Of a stretch of DNA of 64,000 nt, positions 52,845-61,577 are shown piece by piece. The position numbers and the translations under genes are program-made. The stretch is from Amycolatopsis sp. DSM 110486 (lineage in GTDB: Bacteria; Actinomycetota; Actinomycetes; Mycobacteriales; Pseudonocardiaceae), in assembly GCF_019468465.1 (NCBI RefSeq), contig NZ_CP080519.1, forward strand, positions 8,735,001-8,799,000, in the 5' to 3' direction. Numbering within the stretch: position 1 is the first letter of the stretch; each line of letters opens with the position of its first letter. Below the pieces are notes generated by a model that saw only the letters and a list, made by a program, of their open reading frames with translations, was not told the origin of the DNA and made no database searches.

Positions 52845-53648
52845 GTGGACGTGCGCAGCAGGAACCACGTGACCGTGACCGGCCGGGACGACGGGCCCAC
52901 GGTGCTGCTTGCGCACGGGTTCGGGTGTGACCAGAACCTCTGGCGCCTGGTGGTGCCGGCTCTGGCGGAGCGGTTCCGGGTGGTCTTGTTCGACTACGTC
53001 GGTTCCGGCGGGTCGGATCTCTCGGCGTGGTCGGAGCCGCGCTATTCCCGGCTGGAGGGGTACGCGCAGGACGTGCTGGACGTCTGCGCGGAGCTGGAGC
53101 TGCGGGACGTGGCGCTGGTCGGGCACTCGGTGAGCGCGATGGTCGCGGTGCTGGCCGCCAACCGCGAGCCGGCGCGGTTCGCGAAGCTGGTGCTGCTGAC
53201 GCCGTCGCCGTGTTATCTCGACGACGGTGACTACCGCGGCGGGTTCAGCCGCGCCGACATCGACGAGCTGCTCGACTCGCTGGACGCGAACTACCTCGGC
53301 TGGTCGGGCGCGATGGCGCCGGTGATCATGGGCAACCCGGAGCGACCGGAGCTCGGGGAAGAGCTCAAGGACAGCTTCTGCCGCACCGACCCGGCGATCG
53401 CGCGGGTCTTCGCGCAGGCCACGTTCCTGTCCGACAATCGCGCGGACCTGCCGAAGGTCGCCGTGCCCACGGCGGTTCTGCAGTGCACCCAGGACGCCAT
53501 CGCGCCGCCCGAGGTCGGGCGCTACGTCCAAGAACACATCGAGGGCAGCGTGCTGGTGACCCTCGACGCCACGGGGCACTGCCCGCAGCTGAGCGCGCCC
53601 GAGGCGACCGCCGCCGCGATCACGGCCTTCGTCGGTGAAGCCGGTTGA
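52845..53648 (+). CDS. rsbQ: RsbQ-type alpha/beta hydrolase
   Basis: A 267-residue hydrolase: VLLAHGFGCDQNLWRLVVPA, VLFDYVGSGGSDLSAW, DVALVGHSVSAMVAVLAANR (nucleophile Ser in GHSVSA) and DATGHCPQLSAPEATA (base His). HGFGCDQ and GHSVSA are the hallmark of RsbQ, which activates the RsbP phosphatase in Bacillus energy-stress signalling, probably by supplying a small hydrophobic ligand. Its stop overlaps the rsbP start, a direct operon link that supports the call. Confidence 0.94.
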   Translation: MDVRSRNHVTVTGRDDGPTVLLAHGFGCDQNLWRLVVPALAERFRVVLFDYVGSGGSDLSAWSEPRYSRLEGYAQDVLDVCAELELRDVALVGHSVSAMVAVLAANREPARFAKLVLLTPSPCYLDDGDYRGGFSRADIDELLDSLDANYLGWSGAMAPVIMGNPERPELGEELKDSFCRTDPAIARVFAQATFLSDNRADLPKVAVPTAVLQCTQDAIAPPEVGRYVQEHIEGSVLVTLDATGHCPQLSAPEATAAAITAFVGEAG

Positions 53649-54895
53649 TGATGTGCGAGACCGGCGACGTCGCCGGTGGGGCAGAGGGGGAGCACGTCGG
53701 CGGTGTGAGCGCGTCGTTCTCCGCCCTGCTGGAGGACAGTGCCGAGGACCTCTACGAGCACGCGCCGTGCGGCTACCTGTCGACGCTGATGGACGGCACG
53801 ATCGCCAAGATCAACACCACGCTGCTGGGCTGGCTGGGCTACCGGCGCGAGGAGCTGGTGGGGCGGCGCCGGTTCGCCGACCTGCTGACCGTCGGTGGGC
53901 GGCTGTACCACGAGACGCACTTCGCGCCGCTGCTGAGCATGCACGGCGAGGTCGGCGGGATCGCCCTGGAACTCAAGGGCGCCGACGGGACCCGGTTGCC
54001 GGTGTTGGTCACCTCGGTGGTGAAATTCGGCTCCGACGGGCAAGCCCAGCTCATCCGCACGACCGTGTTCGACGCGAGCGACCGCCGCGCCTACGAGCAG
54101 GAGCTGCTGCGGGCCCGCCAGCAGGCCGAGCGCGAACGTGACCGCGTGCAGCGCCTGGCCACGACGTTGCAGCGCACCCTGCTGCCGCCGGTGCTGCCGG
54201 TCGTGCCGGGCCTCGACGTCGCCGCGTACTACCACCCCGCGTCGGCCGATGAGGTCGGCGGCGACTTCTACGACCTGTTCCCGCTGACCGGCGGCACCTG
54301 GGGATTTTTCCTGGGTGATGTGTCCGGCAAAGGCGCCGAGGCCGCCGCAGTGACCTCGCTGGCCCGCTACACCCTGCGCGCGGCAGCGGTCTACGACCCG
54401 GATCCCGTCACGGTGCTGGGCAACCTCAACACCGTGCTCAACCACGAGTACCACGGCACCGACCCGCGGTACTGCACCGTCATCCACGGACTGCTCGTGC
54501 CCGACGCCGGCGGCGCGACCGTCATCCTCGCCGGGGGCGGGCACCCGCCCGCACTGCTGATCCGCCACGACGGCGCCGCCGAGCTGCTCGACACGCCCGG
54601 TGGTCAGCTGGTCGGCGCGCTGCCCGACGCGCGGTTCGCCGCCGTCGAGCGCCACCTCGGGCCCGGGGACACCCTCCTGCTCTACTCCGACGGCCTGACC
54701 GAAGCCCGCACCCGCGCTCGCGTCCGCTATAGCGAGGAGCAGCTGCGCGACTTTGCCGCGACCCTCGCCCCGGCCACCGCGACGACGGTGGTGGCCGCGA
54801 TCACCGACCTGCTCGCCGGGTTCGCCGACGGCGTTGACGACGACACCGCCCTACTCGCCCTGAGCATCCCGCGCACCGGAGACGAGGAGCCGTGA
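53648..54895 (+). CDS. rsbP: RsbP-like PAS-PP2C (SpoIIE-type) phosphatase
   Basis: A 415-residue protein. The PAS domain (about residues 25-150) includes LYEHAPCGYLSTLMDGTIAK and LLGWLGYRREELVGRRRFAD. A helical linker (YEQELLRARQQAERERDRVQ) leads to the PP2C-type phosphatase: LQRTLLPPVLPVVPGLDVAA, ADEVGGDFYDLFPL (metal Asp), GDVSGKGAEAAAVTSLARYT and LLLYSDGLTEART. It dephosphorylates STAS antagonists such as the two encoded downstream. The start is ATG 53648 or 53651; an in-frame TTG lies at 53645. The PAS presumably binds the RsbQ product or a chromophore. Confidence 0.94.
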   Translation: MMCETGDVAGGAEGEHVGGVSASFSALLEDSAEDLYEHAPCGYLSTLMDGTIAKINTTLLGWLGYRREELVGRRRFADLLTVGGRLYHETHFAPLLSMHGEVGGIALELKGADGTRLPVLVTSVVKFGSDGQAQLIRTTVFDASDRRAYEQELLRARQQAERERDRVQRLATTLQRTLLPPVLPVVPGLDVAAYYHPASADEVGGDFYDLFPLTGGTWGFFLGDVSGKGAEAAAVTSLARYTLRAAAVYDPDPVTVLGNLNTVLNHEYHGTDPRYCTVIHGLLVPDAGGATVILAGGGHPPALLIRHDGAAELLDTPGGQLVGALPDARFAAVERHLGPGDTLLLYSDGLTEARTRARVRYSEEQLRDFAATLAPATATTVVAAITDLLAGFADGVDDDTALLALSIPRTGDEEP

Positions 54896-55257
54896 CCATC
54901 GAGTTCGCCGTCACCACCCGCGACACCGCGTCGGGCCCCGTGCTCGAGCTCAGCGGAGAGCTCGACGCCGCCACCGCTCCCGACGCCCTCGAAGCCGTCC
55001 GGCTCCTCGCCCCGTCGGCCGCTCAGCAACTGCTCATCGACCTGAGCGGCCTGCAGTTCTGCGATTCCAGCGGGATCTCGGTGCTGATCGCGGCTCGCAA
55101 TGTGGCTGTCGCTGCGGGCGCGGAGATCGCGTTGGCCGCGGTGCCCGGCTACCTCGCCCGCACGCTCGGAATGATCGGGCTGGCCGAGCTTTTCACGACC
55201 TATCCCACCACCGAGGACGCTCGGAAGGCGTGGGCCACAAGCGCTTCCGGCCAGTGA
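54892..55257 (+). CDS. STAS-domain anti-sigma factor antagonist (RsbV-like)
   Basis: A 121-residue STAS protein: ASGPVLELSGELDAATAPDA, LLIDLSGLQFCDSSGISVLI and MIGLAELFTTYPTTEDA. The regulatory Ser is in CDSSGIS. In its unphosphorylated form it would bind the RsbW-like kinase and free a sigma factor; RsbP restores that form. GTG 54892 overlaps the rsbP stop (GTGA). Confidence 0.93.
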   Translation: MTIEFAVTTRDTASGPVLELSGELDAATAPDALEAVRLLAPSAAQQLLIDLSGLQFCDSSGISVLIAARNVAVAAGAEIALAAVPGYLARTLGMIGLAELFTTYPTTEDARKAWATSASGQ

Positions 55258-55339
55258 CCGAGCAGTGGCCGCTTCCCCGGTCGTCGGCCACGCCCGTCGT
55301 GGCTGTGCGCGCTGCCGCCGGCCGGACGAGGATCAGGAG

Positions 55340-55726
55340 ATGCAGGCATCAGATTCGAACCCAGGACAAGACCCCGCCTCACTCGCGGGCGCGACGAACA
55401 TCAGCCTGGGCCGCTCCGGTCCCGCCGTGGTGCTGACCGCACAGGGCGAATTCGACACGGTGACCACCCCGCAGCTGCGGACCACGATCCGCCAAGCGGT
55501 CGACGACGCACCCGAGGTGCTGGTGATCGACCTCACCGCCGTGGAGTTCTTCGGCTCGGGCGCGATCGCAGCCTTGGTCGACGCGCACCTGAGAGCCGCG
55601 GACCAGACCAGCCTGCGCATCGCCGTCGAGCCCTACCTCGACCGCATGCTGAAACTGGTCGGCCTCGACCAGCAGCTCGCGACGTACTCGTCGCTGGAGG
55701 CCGCCCTGGCTGCCCGAGGAAGGTGA
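55340..55726 (+). CDS. Second STAS-domain antagonist
   Basis: A 128-residue STAS protein: GPAVVLTAQGEFDTVTTPQL, VLVIDLTAVEFFGSGAIAAL and MLKLVGLDQQLATYSSLEAA. The phosphorylatable Ser is in FFGSGAI. I use ATG 55340 (AGGATCAGGAG upstream); the frame is open from 55265 without similarity. Two antagonists in one cassette imply either two inputs or two partner kinases. Confidence 0.9.
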   Translation: MQASDSNPGQDPASLAGATNISLGRSGPAVVLTAQGEFDTVTTPQLRTTIRQAVDDAPEVLVIDLTAVEFFGSGAIAALVDAHLRAADQTSLRIAVEPYLDRMLKLVGLDQQLATYSSLEAALAARGR

Positions 55727-55815
55727 CAATCCGGCGCTTGAGCACGCCGTGCGCGGGTATCCCGACCCATGACCTGCAGGCCAACCCTCGACCAGGAAAA
55801 CGCGAGGTGGCACTC

Positions 55816-56244
55816 ATGGCTCCGGCCGATAATCTCGGCGCGACCGTAACCCCCGAGCTCAGGATGACGTCGCCCGCCCGAACCGGCGACGTCACCAAGC
55901 TGCGGCACAAGCTCACCGCCTGGATCGCGGCGCACCACCCGCCGACCGACCTGGTCGGCGACATCGCGCTGGCCGCCTACGAGGCGCTGATCAACTCCGC
56001 CGAGCATGCCTACCCCGCCGGTGCGGCCGGCGACGTTCGGCTGCACGCCCAGCACCAGGCAGGCCTGATTCGCGTCACAGTCACCGACTTCGGCCTCTGG
56101 AAGCGCCCGCCGGCCGTGTCCGATCCGTTGCACGGCCGTGGTTTGACCCTCATCCGGGTCCTGACCGACGACGCCACCATCGTCTCCACCGACGCGGGCA
56201 CCACCGTGACCATGACTTGGCACCTGCCCGCCGACGGCAGGTAG
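55816..56244 (+). CDS. RsbW-like anti-sigma factor kinase (HATPase_c_2)
   Basis: A 142-residue GHKL ATPase: IALAAYEALINSAEHAYPAG (N-box), VTVTDFGLWKRPPAVSDPL (G1 box) and HGRGLTLIRVLTDDATIVST. This is the serine kinase/anti-sigma module that phosphorylates STAS antagonists. I prefer ATG 55816 (GAGGTGG upstream); the GTG at 55723, overlapping the previous stop, would add 31 residues without similarity. No sigma factor gene follows, so the target is unlinked. Confidence 0.92.
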   Translation: MAPADNLGATVTPELRMTSPARTGDVTKLRHKLTAWIAAHHPPTDLVGDIALAAYEALINSAEHAYPAGAAGDVRLHAQHQAGLIRVTVTDFGLWKRPPAVSDPLHGRGLTLIRVLTDDATIVSTDAGTTVTMTWHLPADGR

Positions 56245-56574
56245 GTCGCGCAGGCCACCGGTGGTGGTCTGCACGGTAACGAGCCCGGTGTGGCCTGTGG
56301 GCAAGCATGCCGGGCTCGTCGTCCGGAGGGGCCGCGTGGGACCTCGGGGTCAGTTCTTGTTGGTGCCCGGGGTGTGGACCTTGTCGAGAGCTCTATCTCG
56401 ACGACGCCACGCCGGCGGAATGGCGTGCGGTGATCACCGACGACTTCGGATAGCGGATCCAGATGAGCGTCGAACAGCTGGACGTGCTGGTCGCCGACGT
56501 CAAGTCCGGTGCCCTGGACGCCGTCCTCGCCGGTTGACCGAAGCCGTGGGGTCGGACCGTTTCGTGGTCCGGTC
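56245..56574. other. Region after the RsbQP cassette
   Basis: A loose inverted repeat (CGAGCCCGG at about 56279, CCGGGCTCG at about 56309) may terminate the operon. Farther on, plus-strand scraps LYLDDATPAEWRAVITDDFG and MSVEQLDVLVADVKSGALDA are protein-like but unrecognised. Confidence 0.4.
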
Positions 56575-56870
56575 CTACCGATTCAGCATCGATGTTCGAA
56601 GTAGGCGCAGGCTTTTCGACACGACCAGCGCCGACGACAGCGACATGGCCGCACCCGCGATCACCGGGTTGAGCAAGCCGAGCGCGGCCAGCGGCAGTGC
56701 CGCGATGTTGTAGCCGAACGCCCACAGCCGGTTTCCGCGGGATGACCCGCAGCGTGCCGGTGGAGAGCCGCATGGCATCCGGGATCACGCGCAGGTCCTC
56801 GCGCGCGATGTCGGCCGAGCGCAGCGCGATGTCATTGCCGTCCCGGCGGAGCCGGAAACCCACCGCCTGC
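56575..56870 (-). pseudogene. Heavy-metal P-type ATPase C-terminal remnant
   Basis: The minus strand reads [20 protein letters not shown] then [13 protein letters not shown] in one frame, and [40 protein letters not shown] and [17 protein letters not shown] in another. This is the end of a P1B-type (copper or similar) ATPase, covering the last cytoplasmic helix and the final two membrane helices. One frameshift, and the rest is replaced by the SDR gene at 56872. Confidence 0.8.
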
Positions 56871-56871
56871 C

Positions 56872-57630
56872 TCAGCGTCCCTGGCCGCCGGATGCTTCGA
56901 TGATCTGTCCAGTGACCCACGCGACCGAGTCATCCAGCAGCGCTGCGATCACCTTGCCGAGGTCAGCGGACTCACCGATGCGCCCGAACGGCACACCAGC
57001 GGCCACCTGCGGGACGAGCTCCGGCATACGCTCGAAGATGTCGTCCACGATCCGAGTGCGGGTCGATCCCGGCGCCACCGCGTTGACGCGGATCTTCCGC
57101 GGCGCGAGCTCCTTCGCCCAGCAGCGCGTCAGCGCGTGCATCGCGCCCTTCTGGCTGGCGTAGCTGGAGTACCCGGCCTCGATGCCGGTCACCAGCGCGG
57201 AGGTGCTGCCAGTGTTCACGATCGCGCCACCATTCTCGATCAGAGGCAGCAGTCGCTGGGTGAGGAAGTACGGGCCGCGGAAGAGCACCCGATGGAAGTT
57301 GTCGAACATCTCCTCGGTGACGTCTTCGAACGGCACGCCCCCGCCGATGCCGGCGTTGCTGACCAGGTACTGAAATTGCCGCGTGCCCCACTTGGCCTGC
57401 AATATGTCCTCGAAGGCCTGCCGGAAGGCCGGGAAAGAACTCGTGTCGGCGACGTCGAGCGGCAACTCTCCGGCGCTGCCGCCATCGGCCTCGATCTCCG
57501 CCACCGTCTCCTTGGCCTCGCCCTCGTGGCGGTGATAAGTGATGACCACTCCGATGCCGCGCCGGGCGGCTTCGATCGCTGCGGCCTGGCCGATGCCCGC
57601 GCTGCCGCCTGTAATCAGAGCGACCTGCAT
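56872..57630 (-). CDS. Short-chain dehydrogenase/reductase (SDR)
   Basis: A 252-residue classical SDR: MQVALITGGSAGIGQAAAIE (cofactor turn), YLVSNAGIGGGVPFEDV (SNAG), AIVNTGSTSALVTG and the catalytic YSSYASQKGAMHALTRCWA (Tyr/Lys). RVNAVAPGSTRTRI and ASGG end the domain. The stop abuts the P-type ATPase remnant, suggesting it entered by recombination. ATG 57630. Substrate unknown. Confidence 0.94.
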   Translation of the reverse strand: MQVALITGGSAGIGQAAAIEAARRGIGVVITYHRHEGEAKETVAEIEADGGSAGELPLDVADTSSFPAFRQAFEDILQAKWGTRQFQYLVSNAGIGGGVPFEDVTEEMFDNFHRVLFRGPYFLTQRLLPLIENGGAIVNTGSTSALVTGIEAGYSSYASQKGAMHALTRCWAKELAPRKIRVNAVAPGSTRTRIVDDIFERMPELVPQVAAGVPFGRIGESADLGKVIAALLDDSVAWVTGQIIEASGGQGR

Positions 57631-57864
57631 ATTCTGCTCTCACTTTCTAGAAGTCGATTTAGGCTTCACTAGTAAAGTGGCCGCAGCTGGCCCTTCTTAG
57701 ATCATTCATGTCGTCCGATTGCACAATACTCGCAAGGTCGGCAGCCAGGGACTCTTGCTGGGCCCGGGGCGCAGCCCACCCGAACCCGCGTCGCCGGTGG
57801 CCGGGGTGACGCGACAGAGTTTCGTCCTTCCAAGAGCTGTCTGCGATGGTGACCGTAAACGAAG
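57631..57864. other. Short intergenic region
   Basis: It contains the SDR promoter region, with a locally AT-rich patch at 57630-57730. No gene or structure recognised. Confidence 0.4.
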
Positions 57865-58272
57865 CTATGGGCCCGGGCGAACCCTGCTGTCGAACTCTGC
57901 TCGTGCTTTGTCGATCGTTACGATGTTCTCCAGGCTCCAGCGGACGACAGGCCGTGTCGCTATGAGGAGAGTTCGCCCCATGTCCGTGAGTTCGTAGGTG
58001 ACGTTCGGTGGCATCACGGCGCAGACCGTGCGCGTGAGGATCCCGTCGCGCTCGAGTTCGCGCAACGTTGTGGTGAGCATCTTCTGGCTGATGCCAGCGA
58101 TGGTGCGTTTCAGCTCACTGAACCTCTTGGGGCCTGAGCCGAGGGTGTCGACGACCCCGAGTGACCATTTGTTGGCTACGAGGTCGAGGATTTCGCGTGC
58201 GCGACAATTCCGCCCGGCGGCGAGCTCGAGGGACGGTTCGGTTGGGTGCGAATCCGAGGTGCTGCCGGCCAT
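57865..58272 (-). CDS. HxlR-family transcriptional regulator
   Basis: A 135-residue winged-helix protein: RNCRAREILDLVANKWSLGV (the conserved N-terminal Cys of redox-sensing HxlR members), KRFSELKRTIAGISQKMLTT, TLRELERDGILTRTV and NVTYELTDMGRTLL. GGAGGTAACC precedes ATG 58272. It diverges from the flavin monooxygenase gene 115 bp away and probably controls it, with the Cys as a possible thiol/quinone sensor. Confidence 0.93.
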   Translation of the reverse strand: MAGSTSDSHPTEPSLELAAGRNCRAREILDLVANKWSLGVVDTLGSGPKRFSELKRTIAGISQKMLTTTLRELERDGILTRTVCAVMPPNVTYELTDMGRTLLIATRPVVRWSLENIVTIDKARAEFDSRVRPGP

Positions 58273-58338
58273 GGTTACCTCCGGGAAACCCGGTCACGGG
58301 AAGGTGCCTGATTGACCCGGGTCACCGGGTAATTGCAA

Positions 58339-58361
58339 GGTACCAGTGATCGGGTACTGGT
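58339..58361. promoter_or_regulatory. Candidate HxlR operator
   Basis: GGTACCAGT (58339-58347) faces GTACTGGT (58354-58361): inverted ACCAGT/ACTGGT half-sites with 8 bp between, in the hxlR-monooxygenase intergenic region and about 30 bp before the monooxygenase start. GTAC-type half-sites fit HxlR/YodB regulators. Confidence 0.45.
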
Positions 58362-58387
58362 TGCCCGGATGGCGGAAGGGGCTCTGG

Positions 58388-59419
58388 GTGAAGTTCGAAT
58401 TGGGTGTGTACAGCTTCGGTGTCGCGGGGCGTGATTCGGAAGGCCGCGACGTGACCACGGCGCAGGCGGTACGCAACGTGCTCGAGCAGATCCGACTTGC
58501 CGAAGACGTCGGCCTCGACTTCTTCGGTGTCGGCGAACACCACCACGAGCAGGTCCCGGTGTCCTCGCCGATCTCGGTGCTGAGCGCCGCCTCCGCGGTG
58601 ACGTCGTCGATCACTTTGTCGACAGCGGTGAGCGTGCTGTCCACTGACGACCCCATCCGGCTCTACCAGCAGGCAGCTACCGCGGCGATCGTGAGTGGAG
58701 ACCGGGTTGAACTTGTCGTCGGCCGTGGCTCATCGACCGACTCGTTTCCCTTGTTCGGCTATGATTTGGACGATTACGATCGGCTCTACGCCGACAAGCT
58801 CGGCCTTCTCATGGCGGTCAATGAACAGGAGCGAGTCAGTTGGCACAGTCCGCTCCGGCCACCGCTGGAGAACGCGCTCGTCGTGCCCCGGCCTGACAAG
58901 CCCCTGAAGATTTGGCTCGGAAGTGGCGGTAGCCCCGGTTCGTCGATCCGGGCGGGAATTGCGGGGCTTCCCATTTCCTACGGCATCCTCAGCGGCACGC
59001 CCGAGTATTGGGGCGAAGTGGGCGAACTGTACCGTCGGAGCGCGCGAGAGAATGGTGTCGATCCGTCACGCCTGGAGATCTCTGTGGCCAGTCATGGGTT
59101 CGTCGGCCGAGGTGGCCTCGCGACGAAAAAGCACTTCCACCAGCACGAGGTCGCATCGTTCGCCCTCGCCGGCAGGGCACTTCCCACGCGGTGGGAGCAG
59201 GTCGAGGCGAACTACGCACCCGGCGGCATGGTGTTCGCCGGCGAGCCCAGCGAAATCGCCGAACGCATCATCGACTTGCACCGGCACCTCGGCCACAAGC
59301 GGCAGTTCCTCCAGATGGACATCGGTGGTATGCCTCATCGCGACGTGCTCAGTTCCATTGAGCTACTCGGCACCGACGTCGCGCCGCTGGTGCGCGCCGA
59401 GCTCAACGCGGACAACTGA
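58388..59419 (+). CDS. LLM-class flavin-dependent oxidoreductase
   Basis: A 343-residue luciferase-like monooxygenase: KFELGVYSFG, EQIRLAEDVGLDFFGVGEHH, SAVTSSITLSTAVSVLSTDD, LYQQAATAAIVSGDRVELVV and GRGSSTDSFPLFGYDLDDYD. The TIM-barrel pattern and GVGEHHHE match group members that use reduced FMN or F420. I choose GTG 58388 (GAAGGGG upstream). The divergent HxlR gene suggests induction by an electrophile or quinone. No flavin reductase is adjacent. Confidence 0.93.
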   Translation: MKFELGVYSFGVAGRDSEGRDVTTAQAVRNVLEQIRLAEDVGLDFFGVGEHHHEQVPVSSPISVLSAASAVTSSITLSTAVSVLSTDDPIRLYQQAATAAIVSGDRVELVVGRGSSTDSFPLFGYDLDDYDRLYADKLGLLMAVNEQERVSWHSPLRPPLENALVVPRPDKPLKIWLGSGGSPGSSIRAGIAGLPISYGILSGTPEYWGEVGELYRRSARENGVDPSRLEISVASHGFVGRGGLATKKHFHQHEVASFALAGRALPTRWEQVEANYAPGGMVFAGEPSEIAERIIDLHRHLGHKRQFLQMDIGGMPHRDVLSSIELLGTDVAPLVRAELNADN

Positions 59420-59540
59420 GCGCGGCTCCATGCGTTTGTCCGGCGGAAACTGCGACTTTGCACGTGTTCCCACCACTTCTCTTCCACCGGGTGCGGCCGT
59501 GTCCTGGGCCATGACCGATTGGCTTGGTGCCGCTCGCGGC

Positions 59541-60227
59541 CTATTTCTTCAGAATGAAACTCAAGATCCCGATGATCAGCGTGACGAAGATGGCCGCCAG
59601 GCCGATCATCGTCGAGCGCCATGCGTGGCTTGCCTGAGTCCGGTGCTTTCGGTAGTCCTCGTTGCTCGAGGGGTGTATTGCGGCGTAGGACTTGGGGAGT
59701 CGCTCGAGCGACCAGGTGCCGGCTACTACGAAGAAGAGTGCCACTCCGCCGCCGAGAAGCCAGCCGGAGAGACCCAGGTCAGGGACAATTCTCAGAGGTG
59801 TGACCACCGCCAGCACCGCTGCGAGCAGGTAGGGCCACGCTGCCGCCCGGTAGCGGGCAGCCGGCCGGCGACCAGGTCTTTCTTTCGTCTGCCGTGCTCG
59901 TGCCCACCGGGTGTAGACGGCTTCGCTCAGGTGTCGCGGTCCGATCGCAACGGCTTGGGTCGTGCTGAGGATGACTTCGACCTCCGCTGTTTTCGCGACG
60001 ATGCGGCGAAGCTCCGTATCCGACAGCTTCGGCAGGTCAGCAGGTTCCTCGAACGAGCCGCCGTTGAACTCGAACTCGGTGCGAGTCGCCCCGCGGGCAA
60101 GACCCTCGTCGAGAAGCTCGCGGAGCGCTTGAAGGTCGTCGATCGTGACATGCACACGGCCCAGTTGTCGCCTGTGCCGGGCGAGGTCTTGCTGCTGATC
60201 GATGCGCCCGCGTCGCTTGACCGTCAT
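59541..60227 (-). CDS. Uncharacterised membrane protein
   Basis: A 228-residue protein with a soluble N-terminal half (HVTIDDLQALRELLDEGLAR, GGSFEEPADLPKLSDTELRR) and three membrane helices: AAAWPYLLAAVLAVVTPLRI, GWLLGGGVALFFVVAGTW and STMIGLAAIFVTLIIGILSF. AAGG lies 7 nt before ATG 60227. No family recognised; it may be a sensor or structural membrane protein. Confidence 0.75.
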   Translation of the reverse strand: MTVKRRGRIDQQQDLARHRRQLGRVHVTIDDLQALRELLDEGLARGATRTEFEFNGGSFEEPADLPKLSDTELRRIVAKTAEVEVILSTTQAVAIGPRHLSEAVYTRWARARQTKERPGRRPAARYRAAAWPYLLAAVLAVVTPLRIVPDLGLSGWLLGGGVALFFVVAGTWSLERLPKSYAAIHPSSNEDYRKHRTQASHAWRSTMIGLAAIFVTLIIGILSFILKK

Positions 60228-60599
60228 CAGTGAACCTTATCGAGCGGAATAAATGATCTTTGAGTCGCGCAAGAAGGTCGGGCATCAGCTGACTGCCGCG
60301 GCGAGAGCCATCTTCGGCCGGGGCGAAGCCGAGTGCGACGGCCTGATGAAGATCGTCAGCGGCGCCGGTGCCGACCTAATCCTGGGACGAGTGTTGCCGG
60401 GTGCGGATTCGACGGGTCTGGTCAACTTGGTGACACCCGCGGCACGACCACGGGCGAATTGCGAGTGCTCGAAGGCAGCGCGCATCTGATTGAGAGCGGA
60501 CTTCTGGTCGCCGAAACGTCGTCGAGTACGGCGTGCAGTCGACGGAGACACGATGCACCGAACTGCCCGCGGTCCGTGGCTACGCCACCGAACTGGGCG
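60228..60599. other. Intergenic, no gene recognised
   Basis: A plus frame from 60253 reads KVGHQLTAAARAIFGRGEAE then CDGLMKIVSGAGADLILGRV, possibly protein, but it ends without a family match. No structure seen. Confidence 0.35.
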
Positions 60600-60924
60600 C
60601 CCCGTCGTGCGCGATCGAGCGCGCCTGCTGACCTCGCCGACGCCGCGCCGCGTCGCCGCCGATGGCGACATCGCCGCGGCCCGGCTCCTCGAAGCCGATC
60701 ATGTCTTCCGCCTCGCCGGCAGCGACGACCCTGCCCTGCAAATCCTGCTTGATCACACCACACCCGCCGTGACACCGGTCGGCACCCGCGGCAGGTTCCA
60801 AGCCTGCGCCCGCGCCCGCGGCGAAGCCGACGGCGCCGCCATCCACCTGCGCCACCGCGACGGCGACTACAACGCCCCTTCGCCCGCGCCCGGAATCGTC
60901 GCTCAGTCGATAAGCGCAATGTAG
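60600..60924 (+). pseudogene. HTH/periplasmic-binding-type regulator fragment
   Basis: DGDIAAARLLEADHVFRLAG, SDDPALQILLDHTTPAVTPV, GTRGRFQACARARGEADGAA and IHLRHRDGDYNAP resemble the substrate-binding-like domain of molybdate/xenobiotic-type one-component regulators. No helix-turn-helix precedes it and the frame ends inside the tail of the DUF7019 gene. Confidence 0.5.
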
Positions 60925-61553
60925 ACGGGCGAGCCGAGCAACACCGGCACGCCGTCGAGCGTGCCGTGCAGGAGGCGCTTCGCCACGAACTCGACGTTCT
61001 GGGCCGGCCCGGTGAGCCGGTCGACCGCTTGGCGGACGGTCGTCAGCGCGGCCCGGTCGGCCCGGTCGAGGGGGTCGGCACTCGGCTGCTCGGCGGCCTC
61101 CACCAGGAGTTCGTCCTCCAGATCGGAGGCCAGCCCGTCGAGCATCGGCGGCAGGTGCGAGTACGCGGGGCCGGGGTCGACGTTCGGCACGGCCCCAAAG
61201 ATGTGCCGGCCGGAGCCGCCGAGCGCCACCACGGTGTCGTCCAGCCGTCCGCCGGCGAAGACCATCGAGTCGGCACCGGGAAAACGCCCCCACTGCACGG
61301 GCAGTAGCCCCCAGAAGAACTGCCCTGGCTCGTCGACGGACCCGATGTCGCCGTGCTCCTCAAGGTGCCGCAGCACCCGCTCAAGCCGTCCGACCCGGTC
61401 GTTCCCGCCGTGCTCGGCGGTCTTCTTCAGGGACAGCACCGACAGCTTCACGCCGACCTCGGACTTGCGTTTCGCGGCGAATCCGGGGTCGATCTGCGGG
61501 AGCAGCATGTCGACCTTGCAGTCGCTGATGTAGAGATAGTAGTAGAACGACAC
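60903..61553 (-). CDS. DUF7019-family protein
   Basis: A 216-residue protein: SFYYYLYISDCKVDMLLPQI, LERVLRHLEEHGDIGSVDEP, GQFFWGLLPVQWGRFPGADS and VVALGGSGRHIFGAVPN. This matches actinobacterial DUF7019 proteins, which begin (x)YYYLYISxxKVDML and are often encoded next to Ser/Thr kinases. GTG 61553 lacks a ribosome site; TATCAT about 10 bp upstream suggests a leaderless mRNA. The start lies only 24 bp from that of the divergent kinase gene. Function unknown; a signalling partner of the kinase is inferred. Confidence 0.88.
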   Translation of the reverse strand: MSFYYYLYISDCKVDMLLPQIDPGFAAKRKSEVGVKLSVLSLKKTAEHGGNDRVGRLERVLRHLEEHGDIGSVDEPGQFFWGLLPVQWGRFPGADSMVFAGGRLDDTVVALGGSGRHIFGAVPNVDPGPAYSHLPPMLDGLASDLEDELLVEAAEQPSADPLDRADRAALTTVRQAVDRLTGPAQNVEFVAKRLLHGTLDGVPVLLGSPVYIALID

Positions 61554-61577
61554 GGACGCAATGATATGAGGAGTTCT

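Noticed and set aside
52635..53579. N-terminal extension of LigD into the rsbQ region
   Set aside because: The frame is open but antisense to rsbQ, and LigD has a good ATG with GGAGGG at 52634.
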